DNA of 64,000 nt, taken from NCBI GenBank assembly GCA_963808315.1, contig CAWEFK010000026.1:1-64000 (forward strand), written 5' to 3'. Source of the DNA: Palsa-504 sp963808315. GTDB taxonomy: Bacteria; Actinomycetota; Actinomycetes; Streptosporangiales; Streptosporangiaceae. Numbering within the stretch: the first letter of the stretch is position 1; every line of letters starts with the position of its first letter. Positions 46,037 to 55,480 of this stretch are shown here, piece by piece. The position numbers and the translations under genes were made by a program. Below the pieces are notes generated by a model. That model searched no databases. It was not told where the DNA came from and saw nothing but the letters and a program-made list of their open reading frames with translations.

Positions 46037-47064
46037 CCACTCCCCAAGACACCCCGTCCGGCAAGCACCATGCCCCGGACACCCCCCCGGCCGATGAAAT
46101 CGGCACCGGGGAACCAGGCAACGGCGCCGGCGGCCGCCACCATGGTGCGCCGCCGTTGGTCCGGCTGACCAACGCCGGGAAACGCTACGGCGCGGTGATC
46201 GCGCTATCCGAGATCACGATGGAGGTCGGGGCGGGCGAGGTCACCTGCGTGCTGGGTGACAACGGCGCCGGGAAGTCCACCCTGATCAAGATCATCGCCG
46301 GCCTGCACCAGCCGTCCTCGGGCAGCTACGAGGTCGACGGCGAGCCGGTGCACTTCAGTTCCCCGCGCGAGGCGCTGGAACGTGGCATCGCCACCGTCTA
46401 CCAGGACCTGGCCGTGGTCCCGCTGATGCCGGTCTGGCGGAACTTCTTCCTGGGCAACGAGGTCCGCAGGGGTCCCTTCATGAACATCCCGTTCATGCGG
46501 AGAACCTGCAAGGAAGAGCTGCTCGCCATGGGCATCGACCTGCGCGATGTCGACCAGGCGATCGGGACGCTGTCCGGCGGCGAGCGGCAGTGCGTGGCGA
46601 TCTCGCGGGCCGTCCACTTCGGGGCCAAGGTGCTGATCCTGGACGAGCCGACGGCCGCGCTCGGCGTCAAGCAGTCCGGGGTCGTGCTGAAGTACATCAT
46701 CCAGGCCCGGGAGCGGGGTCTCGGGGTCGTCTTCATCACCCACAACCCGCACCACGCCTACCCGGTCGGCGACCGGTTCCTGCTGCTCAACCGCGGCCGG
46801 AGCCTCGGCTACTACGAGAAGAGCCAGATCACCAGGGACGAGCTCACCGGCCTGATGGCCGGAGGAGCCGAGCTCGAGCAGCTCAGCCACGAGCTCGAGG
46901 GTGTCGGCGGCGAGGCCGCCGCGGCAATCGCGCACGAGATAGAGGAAGAGGCCGTCGACCTGGGCATCAGCCAGCAGCCGAGCGCAAGCAGCGCCAGCAG
47001 CGCCAGCAGCGCCGGCAGCGCCAGCAGCGCAGACAGCGCCGGCAGCGCCGGCATCTCCACCTGA
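46033..47064 (+). CDS. ABC transporter ATP-binding protein (sugar, single cassette)
   Basis: The product has 343 residues. A Pro/Gly/His-rich lead of about 45 residues precedes one ABC domain: Walker A GDNGAGKST at about 77-85, Q-loop IATVYQDLA, signature LSGGERQ, Walker B VLILDEPTAAL, switch His in VFITHNP. RbsA-type partners usually have two cassettes; a single one is known for FrcA-like sets and for actinomycete inositol operons. The C-terminus is a tail of Ser-Ala/Gly repeats coded by many AGCGCCAGC units (46981-47057). ATG 46033 overlaps the permease stop. Confidence 0.9.
   Translation: MTTPQDTPSGKHHAPDTPPADEIGTGEPGNGAGGRHHGAPPLVRLTNAGKRYGAVIALSEITMEVGAGEVTCVLGDNGAGKSTLIKIIAGLHQPSSGSYEVDGEPVHFSSPREALERGIATVYQDLAVVPLMPVWRNFFLGNEVRRGPFMNIPFMRRTCKEELLAMGIDLRDVDQAIGTLSGGERQCVAISRAVHFGAKVLILDEPTAALGVKQSGVVLKYIIQARERGLGVVFITHNPHHAYPVGDRFLLLNRGRSLGYYEKSQITRDELTGLMAGGAELEQLSHELEGVGGEAAAAIAHEIEEEAVDLGISQQPSASSASSASSAGSASSADSAGSAGIST
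46981..47057 (+). repeat. AGCGCC-rich microsatellite at the ATPase C-terminus
   Basis: An array of GCAGCGCCA/GCAGCGCCG-type 9-mers encodes Ser-Ser-Ala and Gly-Ser-Ala units just before the stop of the ABC ATPase gene. The units are multiples of three, so changes in copy number would only lengthen or shorten the tail. Confidence 0.8.
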
Positions 47065-47095
47065 AAACCGTGATCCCGGGAAGGATTCCCTTCGC

Positions 47096-48109
47096 ATGAC
47101 CGCGAACGGCCCGACGAATACGCCGGAGGCGCGCAGCACCGCGCGTCTCCGGCTGGGTACCTGCCCCGACTCCTGGGGCGTGTGGTTCGCCGATGACCCG
47201 CTGCAGACCCCGTGGTCCCGGTTCCTCGACGAGGTCGCCGAGGTGGGCTACGACTGGCTGGAGCTCGGTCCCTACGGTTATCTTCCGAAGGATCAGCATC
47301 AGCTCGCCGATGAGCTCGCCCGGCGCGGGCTCAAGGTGGCCGGCGGCACCGTGCACGGATACAGCGGGCTGCACCGGCCAGGCGACTGGCCGGACATCGT
47401 CGCGATCACCCGCCAGGTGTCCGCGCTGACGGCCGCGGCGGGCGGCCAGCACGTGATCTTCGTGCCGGTGCCCGGTTACCGCGACGACAAGACCGGCGCC
47501 TACCTCGAGCCCGCGAAGCTCGACGACCACGAGTGGCGGACCATGATCAACGCCACGAACGAGCTTGGCCGGATCGTGGCGGAGGAATACGGCCTGGCGC
47601 TGCAGTTCCACCCGCACGCGGACAGCCACGTGGAGACCCAGGAGCAGACCGAGCGGTTCCTGGACCAGACCGATCCCCGCTACGTCTGGCTCTGCCTGGA
47701 CACCGGTCACCTGGCCTACCGGCACGCCGACAACGTGGCCATCATCGCCCGCTACCCCGAACGCATCGGCTACGTGCACATCAAGCAGATGGACCCGGAC
47801 ATCGTCGCGGTCGCCGACCGGGACGGCCTGGCCTTCGGGCAGGCCGTGGCCATGGGCGCCAGCTGCGAGCCGCCCCGCGGCGAACCGGTCGTCGAGGAGG
47901 TGGCCAAGGCCCTCACCCAGCTCGACCGGGACCTGTTCGTGGTGGTCGAGCAGGACATGTATCCCGTGGCCTTCGACCAGCCCAAGCCGATTGCCCAGCG
48001 CACGTACCGCTACCTGCGCAGCGTCGGCATCGGCGGCGAAGAGCAATCCGGAGAGCAACCCGGAGAGCAGCCCGGAGAGCGGCCCCGAGAGCGAGGAGGC
48101 TCGTCATGA
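47096..48109 (+). CDS. TIM-barrel isomerase/dehydratase, IolE-like
   Basis: The protein has 337 residues. TCPDSWGVWFADDPLQTPWS and the phrase DWLELGPYGYLPKD are close to the inosose dehydratase (IolE) and isomerase (IolI/IolH) group. Metal ligands are suggested by LQFHPHADSHVETQEQ, WLCLDTGHLAYR and VHIKQMDPD. A Gly-Glu-Gln-Pro repeat tail (about residues 315-330, EQPGEQPGE) ends the protein. GGGAAGGA lies upstream of ATG 47096. It follows the transporter and overlaps the iolG-like gene, consistent with the inosose step of inositol catabolism. Confidence 0.83.
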   Translation: MTANGPTNTPEARSTARLRLGTCPDSWGVWFADDPLQTPWSRFLDEVAEVGYDWLELGPYGYLPKDQHQLADELARRGLKVAGGTVHGYSGLHRPGDWPDIVAITRQVSALTAAAGGQHVIFVPVPGYRDDKTGAYLEPAKLDDHEWRTMINATNELGRIVAEEYGLALQFHPHADSHVETQEQTERFLDQTDPRYVWLCLDTGHLAYRHADNVAIIARYPERIGYVHIKQMDPDIVAVADRDGLAFGQAVAMGASCEPPRGEPVVEEVAKALTQLDRDLFVVVEQDMYPVAFDQPKPIAQRTYRYLRSVGIGGEEQSGEQPGEQPGERPRERGGSS

Positions 48110-49191
48110 CCGTCCGGGTTGGCGTGATCGGCGCCGGCATGATCGGGCAGGATCACATCCGCCGGATCACCGGAGTCCTCACCGGCGGGACCGTCGTCGC
48201 GGTCAATGACGTCGATCAGGCCCGCGCCGAGCAGGTGGCCGCGGCCCTGCCCGGCGCGGACGTGTACCCGAGCGCCGCCGCTCTCATCACCGCAGGCGAC
48301 GTGGACGCGGTCCTGGTCGCGTCCTGGGGGGCCGCACACGAGGAGCAGGTCATCGCGGCGATCGAGGCCGGCAAGCCGGTGTTCTGCGAGAAACCGCTCG
48401 CCCCGGCCAGCGACGCCTGCCTGCGGATCATCGACGCCGAGCGGGCGTCGGGCCGCCGGTGTGTCCAGGTCGGCTTCATGCGCCGGTACGACGCGAGTTA
48501 CCTGGCCATGAAGGCGGCGCTGGACGACGGCCGCATCGGCGCCCCGGTGCTGATGCACTGCGCGCACCGCAACCCGTCGGTGCCGCCGTACGGCTTCACC
48601 ACCGAGATGATCGTCAGTGACTCGGCCGTGCACGAGATGGACCTGGTCCGCTGGCTGTTCGGTGCGGAGATCGTGGCGGTGAGCACGCTGACGCCGCGAC
48701 GGACGAGCCAGGCCGCCGAGGGCGTGCAGGACCCGCTGATCATCGTGTTCGAGCTGGCCAGCGGCGTCCTGGTCGACGACGAGGTGTTCGTCAACGCCGG
48801 CTACGGCTACGACGTCCGCGGCGAGGTCGTCGGTGAGAGCGGGACCGTGGCCCTGGCCGACGCCGGAGGAATCACGATCAGCGCCGGCGGCCGCCGCACG
48901 GCCGTCCCGGCCGTCCCGGCCAGCCCCGCCGGGCGAAACCAGAACCCCCCCGGCCCCGCCCAGCCCGACAGAGTGCCGGCGGACTGGCGGGAACGGTTCA
49001 GCCGCGCCTACGACGCGGAGTTGCAGGACTGGCTGAACGCGGTCGCCGCCGGGACGTTCACCGGCCCGAGCTCCTGGGACGGCTACGCCGCCGCGGCGGT
49101 CACCGACAGCGCGCTGCGAGCCCTGCGCACCGGCCAGCGCACCGGGGTGCCGCTGCCGGAACGCCCCGACTTTTACGCCAAGACGCAGTGA
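48106..49191 (+). CDS. Gfo/Idh/MocA oxidoreductase, inositol 2-dehydrogenase-like (IolG)
   Basis: The protein has 361 residues. The Rossmann start is VRVGVIGAGMIGQDHIRRIT; Lys-Pro motif in VFCEKPLAP; substrate-side VQVGFMRRYDASYLAMKAAL and VSDSAVHEMDLVRWLFGAE with the catalytic Asp/His pair. These motifs, in particular VGFMRRYD and the SAVHEMD block, match inositol 2-dehydrogenases. A Pro/Gly/Asn-rich insert lies at about residues 265-290. ATG 48106, with GAGGAGG upstream, overlaps the end of the previous gene. It is likely to be the inositol oxidising enzyme of this operon; no other in the first operon would do this job. Confidence 0.85.
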   Translation: MTVRVGVIGAGMIGQDHIRRITGVLTGGTVVAVNDVDQARAEQVAAALPGADVYPSAAALITAGDVDAVLVASWGAAHEEQVIAAIEAGKPVFCEKPLAPASDACLRIIDAERASGRRCVQVGFMRRYDASYLAMKAALDDGRIGAPVLMHCAHRNPSVPPYGFTTEMIVSDSAVHEMDLVRWLFGAEIVAVSTLTPRRTSQAAEGVQDPLIIVFELASGVLVDDEVFVNAGYGYDVRGEVVGESGTVALADAGGITISAGGRRTAVPAVPASPAGRNQNPPGPAQPDRVPADWRERFSRAYDAELQDWLNAVAAGTFTGPSSWDGYAAAAVTDSALRALRTGQRTGVPLPERPDFYAKTQ

Positions 49192-49201
49192 GGCCAGAGA
49201 A

Positions 49202-50071
49202 ATGAAGATCGCCCTGGACCCCTACATGTTCCGCACCGTCCCGCTGACGGACCTCCCCGGGCTCGTCGCCGACCTCGGCTACTCCCGCATCGAGCTCTCC
49301 CCGCGCGAGGATTTCCTGCCGTTCTTCACCCACCCGCGGGCGAACCGGGCCCAGATCACGGCGTTCAAGAAGGCCCTGACCGCGGCGGGCGTGGAAGTCT
49401 CCTCGGTGCTGCCGCTGTACCGGTGGTCCGGCCCGGATGAGGCCGAACGCCAAGCCGCGGTCCGCTACTGGAAACGGGCCATCGCCATCACCGCGGACCT
49501 CGGCGTGAACGTGATGAACTCCGAGTTCAACGGCCGCCCCGAGGCGGCGGCGGCCAGCGAGGCCCAGTTCTGGCGCTCGCTGGAGGACCTGGCACCCGTC
49601 TTCGAGCGCGAGTGCATCCGGCTGGTGCTCGAACCGCACCCGGACGACTTCATCGAGGACGGCCGGGCCGGCGTCGACCTGGTCCGCGGCATCGATGCGG
49701 ACTGGGTGTCGTTCCTGTACTGCGCGCCGCACACCTTCCACCAGGGCGGCGACATCGAAGGGATCATGAGGTACGCCGGGCCGCTGCTGACCCACGTGCA
49801 CATCGCCGACTCCTTCGATCACCGCGCCTCGTCCGGCCTGCGCTACATCGTGAACCCGCCGGGCTCGACCGCGCGGGTGCACCAGCACCTGGACATCGGC
49901 CAGGGCGAGGTGGACTGGGACGTCTTTTTCCGCACCCTGGCCGAGGTGGACTTCGACGGGATCGCGACCGTGTGCGTGTTCGCCTGGGAGGACCGGGCCC
50001 GCGAGTCGTCGGTCCACAATCTCAGCCAGATCCGGCAGTACCTGGCCAAGTACGGCGGGGCGCCCGCGTGA
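49202..50071 (+). CDS. TIM-barrel sugar phosphate isomerase/epimerase
   Basis: This 289-residue AP-endonuclease-2-type barrel starts at ATG 49202 with GAGGCCAGAG upstream. Metal site candidates are Glu in NVMNSEFNGRPE, Glu/His in LVLEPHPDDF, His in APHTFHQGGD, and His/Asp in THVHIADSFDHR. The fold and the place, last in the first iol operon, suggest an IolH/IolI-like isomerase of inososes or an epimerase of inositol isomers. The exact reaction is not known. It converges on the LacI gene, three bases apart. Confidence 0.85.
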   Translation: MKIALDPYMFRTVPLTDLPGLVADLGYSRIELSPREDFLPFFTHPRANRAQITAFKKALTAAGVEVSSVLPLYRWSGPDEAERQAAVRYWKRAIAITADLGVNVMNSEFNGRPEAAAASEAQFWRSLEDLAPVFERECIRLVLEPHPDDFIEDGRAGVDLVRGIDADWVSFLYCAPHTFHQGGDIEGIMRYAGPLLTHVHIADSFDHRASSGLRYIVNPPGSTARVHQHLDIGQGEVDWDVFFRTLAEVDFDGIATVCVFAWEDRARESSVHNLSQIRQYLAKYGGAPA

Positions 50072-50074
50072 TGC

Positions 50075-51115
50075 CTACGCCGCAGTTTCCGGCGGGATGT
50101 TGAAGGGCGTGATGATCTGGATGGGAGCGGGCGCCGAGGCGATCGTGCCGTCCAGGGCGCCGTGGGCCTGCATGATGATCTGGCAGGCGCGGTGCATGTC
50201 CCGGCGCAGGTCGTGATAGAGCACCGCGGACAGGCGGCCCGCCTCGAGCAGTTCCCTGTTATCCGCGTCCAGGTCGTGCGCGATGAACGCCCGGCAGGGA
50301 CGGTGCCGGGCGTCGAAGGCCTCGACGATGGCCCGGTTTCCGCCGCCGATCGAGTAGACGGCCTCGATGTCGGGGTGGCGGTCCAGGACGCCGAGCGTCA
50401 GCTGATAGACCGAGGTGTCCAGGCCGTCGCTGTCGGTGATCTCGGCGAGGGCGCGGTGCGGCCACCGCTCGCGGATCGTGGACCTGAAGCCGATCTCGCG
50501 TTCCTCCTCGCCACGGAAGACGGTGCGGCTCAACGCGACGAGGACGCGGCTGTCCCGGCCAGAAGACTCGCCCAGCCACTGGTTGATGAGATATGCCGCC
50601 GCGGCCCCGGCCGACCGGTTGTCCATCCCGACGTAGGCCACCCGCTTGCTGAACGGCAGGTCGGTGACCAGCGTGACGACCGGAATGCCGGCTTCGGCCA
50701 GCCGCCGCACCGCGGTGTTGACCTCGGGTGCCTCCGGCGCCTTGAGGATGACCCCGCGCGAGCCCCGCCGGGCGATCGTGTCGAGCACGCTGGCGATCTC
50801 GCGCGGGTGGCCCTTCTCCCTGAAGTCGAACCGGGACCGGACGACCGCGGGCCGCAGCGACGGAAGCTCGTGCTCGAGCGCCGTCTGGACCGCGGCCGAG
50901 AACCGGGCGGGCGTCTGCATCACGATGTCGATCATGAAGACCCGGCCGTTGAGCCGCAGCTGGCTGGCCTGCCGGTCCAGATCGGCGATGGCCTGCCTGA
51001 TGTCGTTGACGGTGCTCGGACGCACGCCGCCGCGGTGGTTGAGGACCCGGTCCACCGTGGCCTCGCTGACTCCGGCCTGACGTGCTATCTCCCGGATCGG
51101 GAAAGGATGGGACAT
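50075..51115 (-). CDS. LacI-family repressor of the second operon
   Basis: The protein has 346 residues from ATG 51115 (AGAAAGG upstream). HTH: IREIARQAGVSEATVDRVLN. The sensor part, MIDIVMQTPARFSAAVQTAL, belongs to the substrate-binding Peripla_BP_4/ribose type, with VVTLVTDLPFSKRVAYVGMD and FIAHDLDADNRELL. A longer frame to 51223 starts in an unnatural sequence and is rejected. It is divergent from the aldehyde dehydrogenase-iolD operon and should control it. Confidence 0.9.
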   Translation of the reverse strand: MSHPFPIREIARQAGVSEATVDRVLNHRGGVRPSTVNDIRQAIADLDRQASQLRLNGRVFMIDIVMQTPARFSAAVQTALEHELPSLRPAVVRSRFDFREKGHPREIASVLDTIARRGSRGVILKAPEAPEVNTAVRRLAEAGIPVVTLVTDLPFSKRVAYVGMDNRSAGAAAAYLINQWLGESSGRDSRVLVALSRTVFRGEEEREIGFRSTIRERWPHRALAEITDSDGLDTSVYQLTLGVLDRHPDIEAVYSIGGGNRAIVEAFDARHRPCRAFIAHDLDADNRELLEAGRLSAVLYHDLRRDMHRACQIIMQAHGALDGTIASAPAPIQIITPFNIPPETAA

Positions 51116-51221
51116 GCTGCCTTTCTGACGGGTCTCTGATTCCTCAACGATATCATGCACGCCCCTGCGACCATCGGTCAAAGCGGGCTCACATTCCCAC
51201 AAACACAAAGAGAGCTTAACC

Positions 51222-51249
51222 AAAAACCTCCCTCAAAATGATGGTTTTT
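51222..51249. promoter_or_regulatory. A+T-rich hairpin in the divergent promoter region
   Basis: AAAAACC (51222-51228) and GGTTTTT (51243-51249) are inverted around CTCCCTCAAAATGA-like A+T-rich DNA. This sits in the 240-bp gap between lacI and the aldehyde dehydrogenase gene and may be the operator or part of a promoter. No perfect LacI palindrome is seen. Confidence 0.45.
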
Positions 51250-51358
51250 TGATGGCTTGCCTGCCGTTGACTTGACGAATTTGGTCATGCAGTGTCAAAG
51301 GCGTCGAACCGGTACGGACGGATGGCCGTCCGACACTCTGACGGGCTGGTGCACACAG

Positions 51359-52672
51359 ATGGAGATGCTGATCGGCGGCAGGTGGCAGCCGGCCGGGAGC
51401 GGCCGGGCCGAGGAGGTGACCTCGCCGTTCGACGGGGCGGTCATCGGGACGGTGCCGGTCGCCGACACCGGCGACGTACGCGCCGCGCTTGACCGCGCCG
51501 AGTCCGGCGCGGCGATCTGGCGGCGCACGCCGGCCTTCGAGCGGATGCGGATCTTGATGCGCGCCGCCGACCTGGCCGACGAGCGTGCCGAGCAGACGGC
51601 CCAGATCATCAGCGCCGAGGCCGGGAAGGCCATCGCCGAGGCCCGGGGCGAGGCCGGCCGCTCGGGTGACCTGATCCGGCTGGCCACCTTCGAGGGCACC
51701 CAGCTGTACGGCGACTCGCTGCCGCTTGACGCCAACCGCGGCACCGGCCTGGACAAGATCGGATTCACCATCCACCAGCCGGTGGGCATCGTGGTGGCCA
51801 TCACGCCGTTCAACTACCCGGCCCTGCTGGTCATGCACAAGCTGGCGCCGGGCGCCGGGAATGGGCAGGGCCTGGGCGACGCCCTGGTCAGCGACCCGCG
51901 AGTGGGTAAGGTGTCCTTCACAGGGTCGACGGCGATCGGGCGGCACATCACGCAGGTGGCCGGGATCAAGAAGCTGTCCCTGGAGCTCGGCTCCTCCTGC
52001 CCGGTCGTGGTGCTGCCCGACGCCGACATCGAGCTCGCCGCCGCCGCGGTCGCGGTCGGCGGGTACGTCAACGCGGGCCAGGTCTGCATCTCGGTGCAGC
52101 GGGTCATCACGCACCCGGCCATAGGCGCGGATTTCCTCGACGCGCTGGTGCCCAAGGTGGAGGCCATCCGCACCGGTGACCCCAGATCCGAGCAGACCAC
52201 CATGGGCACGCTGATCACCGCCGCCGAAGCCGAGCGGGTCGAGCAATCCATCCGCCAGGCCGTGACCGAGGGCGCCAAGCTGCTGACCGGCGGCGAGCGC
52301 GACGGCACGATCGTGTCCCCGGCCGTGCTGGCCGGCGTCGACCCGCGGTCTGATTTCAGCCAGGACGAGCTGTTCGGCCCGGCCGTGGCGGTCAGCTCGG
52401 CCGAGGACTTCCAAAGCGCCATCGCCCAGGCCAACGGCACTCCCTACGGCCTGGGCGCCGGCATCTTCACCTCGGACGTGGCCGGCGCGGTGCGGGCCAT
52501 CAGGGAGATCGACGCCGGCACCGTGCACATCAACTGGACCCCGCTGTGGCGGGCCGACCTCATGCCCTACGGCGGCCAGAAGGAGAGCGGCATCGGCAAG
52601 GAAGGCCCCCGCTCGGCGGTGGCCGAGATGACCGACACCAAGACCGTCATCCTGCACGGCCGACCCTGGTGA
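51359..52672 (+). CDS. Aldehyde dehydrogenase with a missing NAD-binding segment
   Basis: From ATG 51359 the product has about 437 residues, against about 480 for the family. The N-terminal half is a normal ALDH (TPFNYPALLVMHKLAPG). It then jumps from KLAPGAGN to GLGDALVSDPRVGKVSFTGS. The segment with the NAD-contacting Lys (usually NAVVLKP...) and the following helix, about 45 residues, is gone without a frame change. The general-base Glu (LELGSSCPVVVLPD) and the catalytic Cys (NAGQVCISVQR) remain. It is probably inactive or has an altered cofactor use. In the pathway it would duplicate mmsA. ATG at 51257 lies in implausible sequence. Confidence 0.8.
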   Translation: MEMLIGGRWQPAGSGRAEEVTSPFDGAVIGTVPVADTGDVRAALDRAESGAAIWRRTPAFERMRILMRAADLADERAEQTAQIISAEAGKAIAEARGEAGRSGDLIRLATFEGTQLYGDSLPLDANRGTGLDKIGFTIHQPVGIVVAITPFNYPALLVMHKLAPGAGNGQGLGDALVSDPRVGKVSFTGSTAIGRHITQVAGIKKLSLELGSSCPVVVLPDADIELAAAAVAVGGYVNAGQVCISVQRVITHPAIGADFLDALVPKVEAIRTGDPRSEQTTMGTLITAAEAERVEQSIRQAVTEGAKLLTGGERDGTIVSPAVLAGVDPRSDFSQDELFGPAVAVSSAEDFQSAIAQANGTPYGLGAGIFTSDVAGAVRAIREIDAGTVHINWTPLWRADLMPYGGQKESGIGKEGPRSAVAEMTDTKTVILHGRPW

Positions 52673-52686
52673 AGGAAGGATCGACG

Positions 52687-54645
52687 ATGACCCAGCAGAC
52701 CGTGCGGCTGACCGTCGCCCAAGCCGTCGTGACCTACCTGTCCCGGCAGTACTCGGTGGCGGACGGCCAGCGCCGCCGGCTGATTCCCGCCACCCTGGGC
52801 ATCTTCGGGCACGGTAACGTGGCCGGGCTCGGTCAGGCGCTCGACCAGCTCAGCGACGTGATGCCGTTCATCCAGGGCCGCAACGAGCAGGCTCTGGTCC
52901 ACCTCTCCACCGCGTTCGCCAAGCACAGTCACCGGCACGCCACCTTGGCCGTCACCTCCTCGATCGGCCCGGGCGCGCTGAACATGGTGACCGGTGCCGC
53001 GCTGGCCACCGTCAACCGGCTGCCGGTGCTGCTGCTGCCGGGGGACACCTATGCGACCAGGCACCAGGGCCCGGTCCTGCAGCAGTTGCAGCACCCGCTG
53101 GAGGCCGACGCGACCGTCAACGACGCGTTCCGCCCGGTCTGCCGCTTCTTCGACCGCATCACCCGGCCCGAGCAGCTGCTCACCGCGCTGCCCGCGGCCA
53201 TGCGGGTGCTCACCGACCCGGTCGAGGCCGGCGCCGTCGTGATCTCGCTGCCGCAGGACATCCAGTCCCACGCCTACGACTGGCCCGCCGGATTTTTCAC
53301 CGAACGGACCTGGGTTATCCGCCGTCCGCAACCCGACCCCGCCGAGGTGGCCGCGGTGCTCGACCTGCTGGCCGCCGCGCAGCGGCCGCTGATCATCGCG
53401 GGCGGCGGCGTCATCTACTCCGGCGCCACCGCCGAGCTCGAGCGGCTGGCCGGGACGGCCGGCCTGCCGGTGCTCGAGACCTTCGCCGGCAAGGGCGCCG
53501 TGCAGCAGCGGGCCTGGTGGCAGATCGGCGGCATCGGGCTTGAGGGCACCCCCGCGGCCAACGCGCTGGCCCGCGAGGCCGATCTGGTGCTGACGGTCGG
53601 AGCGCGGCTGACCGACTTCGCCACCGCGTCCCAGTCGCTGTTCGCCCACCCCGAAGTGCGGTTCGCGAGCGTCAACGTCAGCCCGCGCGACGCCGACCGG
53701 CTCGGTGCCACCGGCATCATCGCCGACGCCCGGCTGGCGCTGGCCGCGCTGGCCGAGGGCGCGGCCCGCGCCGGCATCCGTGCCCCCGCGCCCTGGCAGG
53801 CCCGCGCGGAGCAGCTGACCGCCGAATGGGCCACGGCCCGCGCCGCCGCGCTCGACCCGGACCGGCCCTTCGACCCGGCGCAGGCCGGCCCGGACGTGGT
53901 CACCACCACCGACGCGGTCCTCACCCAGGGTCAGGTCATCGGGGTCCTGCAGGAGCAGGCGCGGGCCGGCGACGTGGTGATCGCCGCGGCCGGAGGGCCA
54001 CCCGGCGACCTGCTCAAGGTGTGGGACGCCACCGAGGGCCGGCGCTGCCACCTGGAGTTCGGCTTCTCGTGCATGGGTTATGAGATCCCGGCCGCGATCG
54101 GCGTGCGGCTGGCCGACGCCCAGCCGGATACGCGGATCGTGTCCTTCCTCGGCGACGGGACGTTCCTGCTGGCGCCGACCGAGCTGGTCACCGCGGCCCA
54201 AGAGGGCCTGGCGATCACCCTCGTCGTCCCGGACAACCACGGCTACCAGGTCATTCACCGGCTACAGCTGCTGCGCAGCGGCCGGGAGTTCGGCAACGAG
54301 TCCCGCTACCGGCCCGAGCCGCTGCGGCTGGCGGACCAGGACGCGGGTAAGGCATCACGGCTGGAGGGCGACTATCTCCGCCTCGACCTGGTCCAGGTCG
54401 CGGCCGGCCTCGGTGCGCTCGCCCGCCGCGCGATCACCGCGGCCGAGCTGCGGGATGCGCTGGCCGACACGCGCGGCCACCCGGGCCCGGTGGTGATCGT
54501 GGTGCCGGTCATCCCGCACGCCGACCTGCCGGGGGCCGGGGTGTGGTGGGATGTCGCCCCGGCGCAGGTGTCGGCCACCGAGACCACCGCCGCGCTGCGG
54601 GCGGAGTACGAGACCGACGTCAAGAGCCAGCGGTGGTTCGGATGA
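52687..54645 (+). CDS. iolD: 3D-(3,5/4)-trihydroxycyclohexane-1,2-dione acylhydrolase IolD
   Basis: IolD opens the ring of the trione in inositol breakdown and uses thiamine diphosphate. The protein has 652 residues. RLTVAQAVVTYLSRQYSVAD, FGHGNVAGLGQALDQL, and FIQGRNEQALVHLSTAFAKH with the ThDP Glu are seen at the N-terminus. The middle domain is IIAGGGVIYSGATAELERLA. The ThDP-pyrophosphate site is SFLGDGTFLLAPTELVTAAQ with the GDG/Asn motif, followed by PDNHGYQVIHRLQ. AAGGAAGGATC precedes ATG 52687. This is the only intact iolD; a relic remains in the first operon. Confidence 0.93.
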   Translation: MTQQTVRLTVAQAVVTYLSRQYSVADGQRRRLIPATLGIFGHGNVAGLGQALDQLSDVMPFIQGRNEQALVHLSTAFAKHSHRHATLAVTSSIGPGALNMVTGAALATVNRLPVLLLPGDTYATRHQGPVLQQLQHPLEADATVNDAFRPVCRFFDRITRPEQLLTALPAAMRVLTDPVEAGAVVISLPQDIQSHAYDWPAGFFTERTWVIRRPQPDPAEVAAVLDLLAAAQRPLIIAGGGVIYSGATAELERLAGTAGLPVLETFAGKGAVQQRAWWQIGGIGLEGTPAANALAREADLVLTVGARLTDFATASQSLFAHPEVRFASVNVSPRDADRLGATGIIADARLALAALAEGAARAGIRAPAPWQARAEQLTAEWATARAAALDPDRPFDPAQAGPDVVTTTDAVLTQGQVIGVLQEQARAGDVVIAAAGGPPGDLLKVWDATEGRRCHLEFGFSCMGYEIPAAIGVRLADAQPDTRIVSFLGDGTFLLAPTELVTAAQEGLAITLVVPDNHGYQVIHRLQLLRSGREFGNESRYRPEPLRLADQDAGKASRLEGDYLRLDLVQVAAGLGALARRAITAAELRDALADTRGHPGPVVIVVPVIPHADLPGAGVWWDVAPAQVSATETTAALRAEYETDVKSQRWFG

Positions 54646-55448
54646 GCACGGCTGTGGCCCCGCACGCTGGTCCCCTGGACCGTGGTGCCCTGGCCGCCGC
54701 GGTCCGATCGGGTATCCCCACCCTGGGCATCTTCGTCGGCTCCGCGTCGCCGCTGGCCGCCGAGGTCTGCGCCGCGGCCGGGGTTGACTGGGTGCTGCTC
54801 GATCTCGAGCACGGGGCCGGGGGCGAGGAGCAGATCCGCGATGTGGTGCCCGCCGCCGGAAGCTACGGGGTGCCCACCGTGGTGCGGGTGGAGTCCGCGG
54901 CCCGGATCCGGATGGGCTGGGTCCTGGACAGCGGCGCCGCGGGCATCATGCTGCCCCGCCTCGACACCGTGGCCGAGGTCGCCGACGCGGTCCGGCACCT
55001 GCGCTACCCCCCGGCCGGTGACCGGGGCGTGGCCACCTACAACCGGGCCTGCCGGTTCGGCCTGGACCCGGGCGCTCTGGACCGGGCCAACGCCGAGGTG
55101 CTCGGCGTGGTCCAGGTCGAGTCGGCCACCGCGGTCGGCGACGCCGACCAGATAGCCGGACTGGACGGGGTGGACGTGCTGTTCGTCGGCCCTCGCGACC
55201 TCAGCCACGACCTCGGCGTCCCCGGCGACCTCAGCGCCCCGGCCTTCGTCGAGGCCATCGGGCACGTGCTCGAGGCCTGCCGCCGGCACGGAAAGGCGTG
55301 CGGCCTGCTCGTCGCCGACGGCGCCGCCGCCGCCCGGCGGCTCGAGCAGGGCTGGTCCTTCGTGGCCATCGGCTCGGACACCACGCTGCTCGCGACCGCG
55401 GTCAGCGCCGAGCTCGGCCGCGCTCGCACCTCAGCCAAGCCTCTGTGA
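54642..55448 (+). CDS. HpcH/HpaI-family class II aldolase
   Basis: The protein has 268 residues. VDWVLLDLEHGAGGEEQIRD with the catalytic-type LEHG, RVESAARIRMGWVLDSGAAG, IMLPRLDTVAEVADAVRHLR and VQVESATAVGDADQIAGLDG define the pyruvate-dependent aldolase family (metal-binding Glu and Asp; RIRMGWVLDSGAAGI). ATG 54642 overlaps the iolD stop. It would cleave a 2-keto-3-deoxy acid or a related compound; in an inositol locus this is not part of the classic pathway, so it may serve another polyol. Confidence 0.88.
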   Translation: MSTAVAPHAGPLDRGALAAAVRSGIPTLGIFVGSASPLAAEVCAAAGVDWVLLDLEHGAGGEEQIRDVVPAAGSYGVPTVVRVESAARIRMGWVLDSGAAGIMLPRLDTVAEVADAVRHLRYPPAGDRGVATYNRACRFGLDPGALDRANAEVLGVVQVESATAVGDADQIAGLDGVDVLFVGPRDLSHDLGVPGDLSAPAFVEAIGHVLEACRRHGKACGLLVADGAAAARRLEQGWSFVAIGSDTTLLATAVSAELGRARTSAKPL

Positions 55449-55480
55449 CAGGACAGGACCCCCGCCATGAAGATCCCGCT

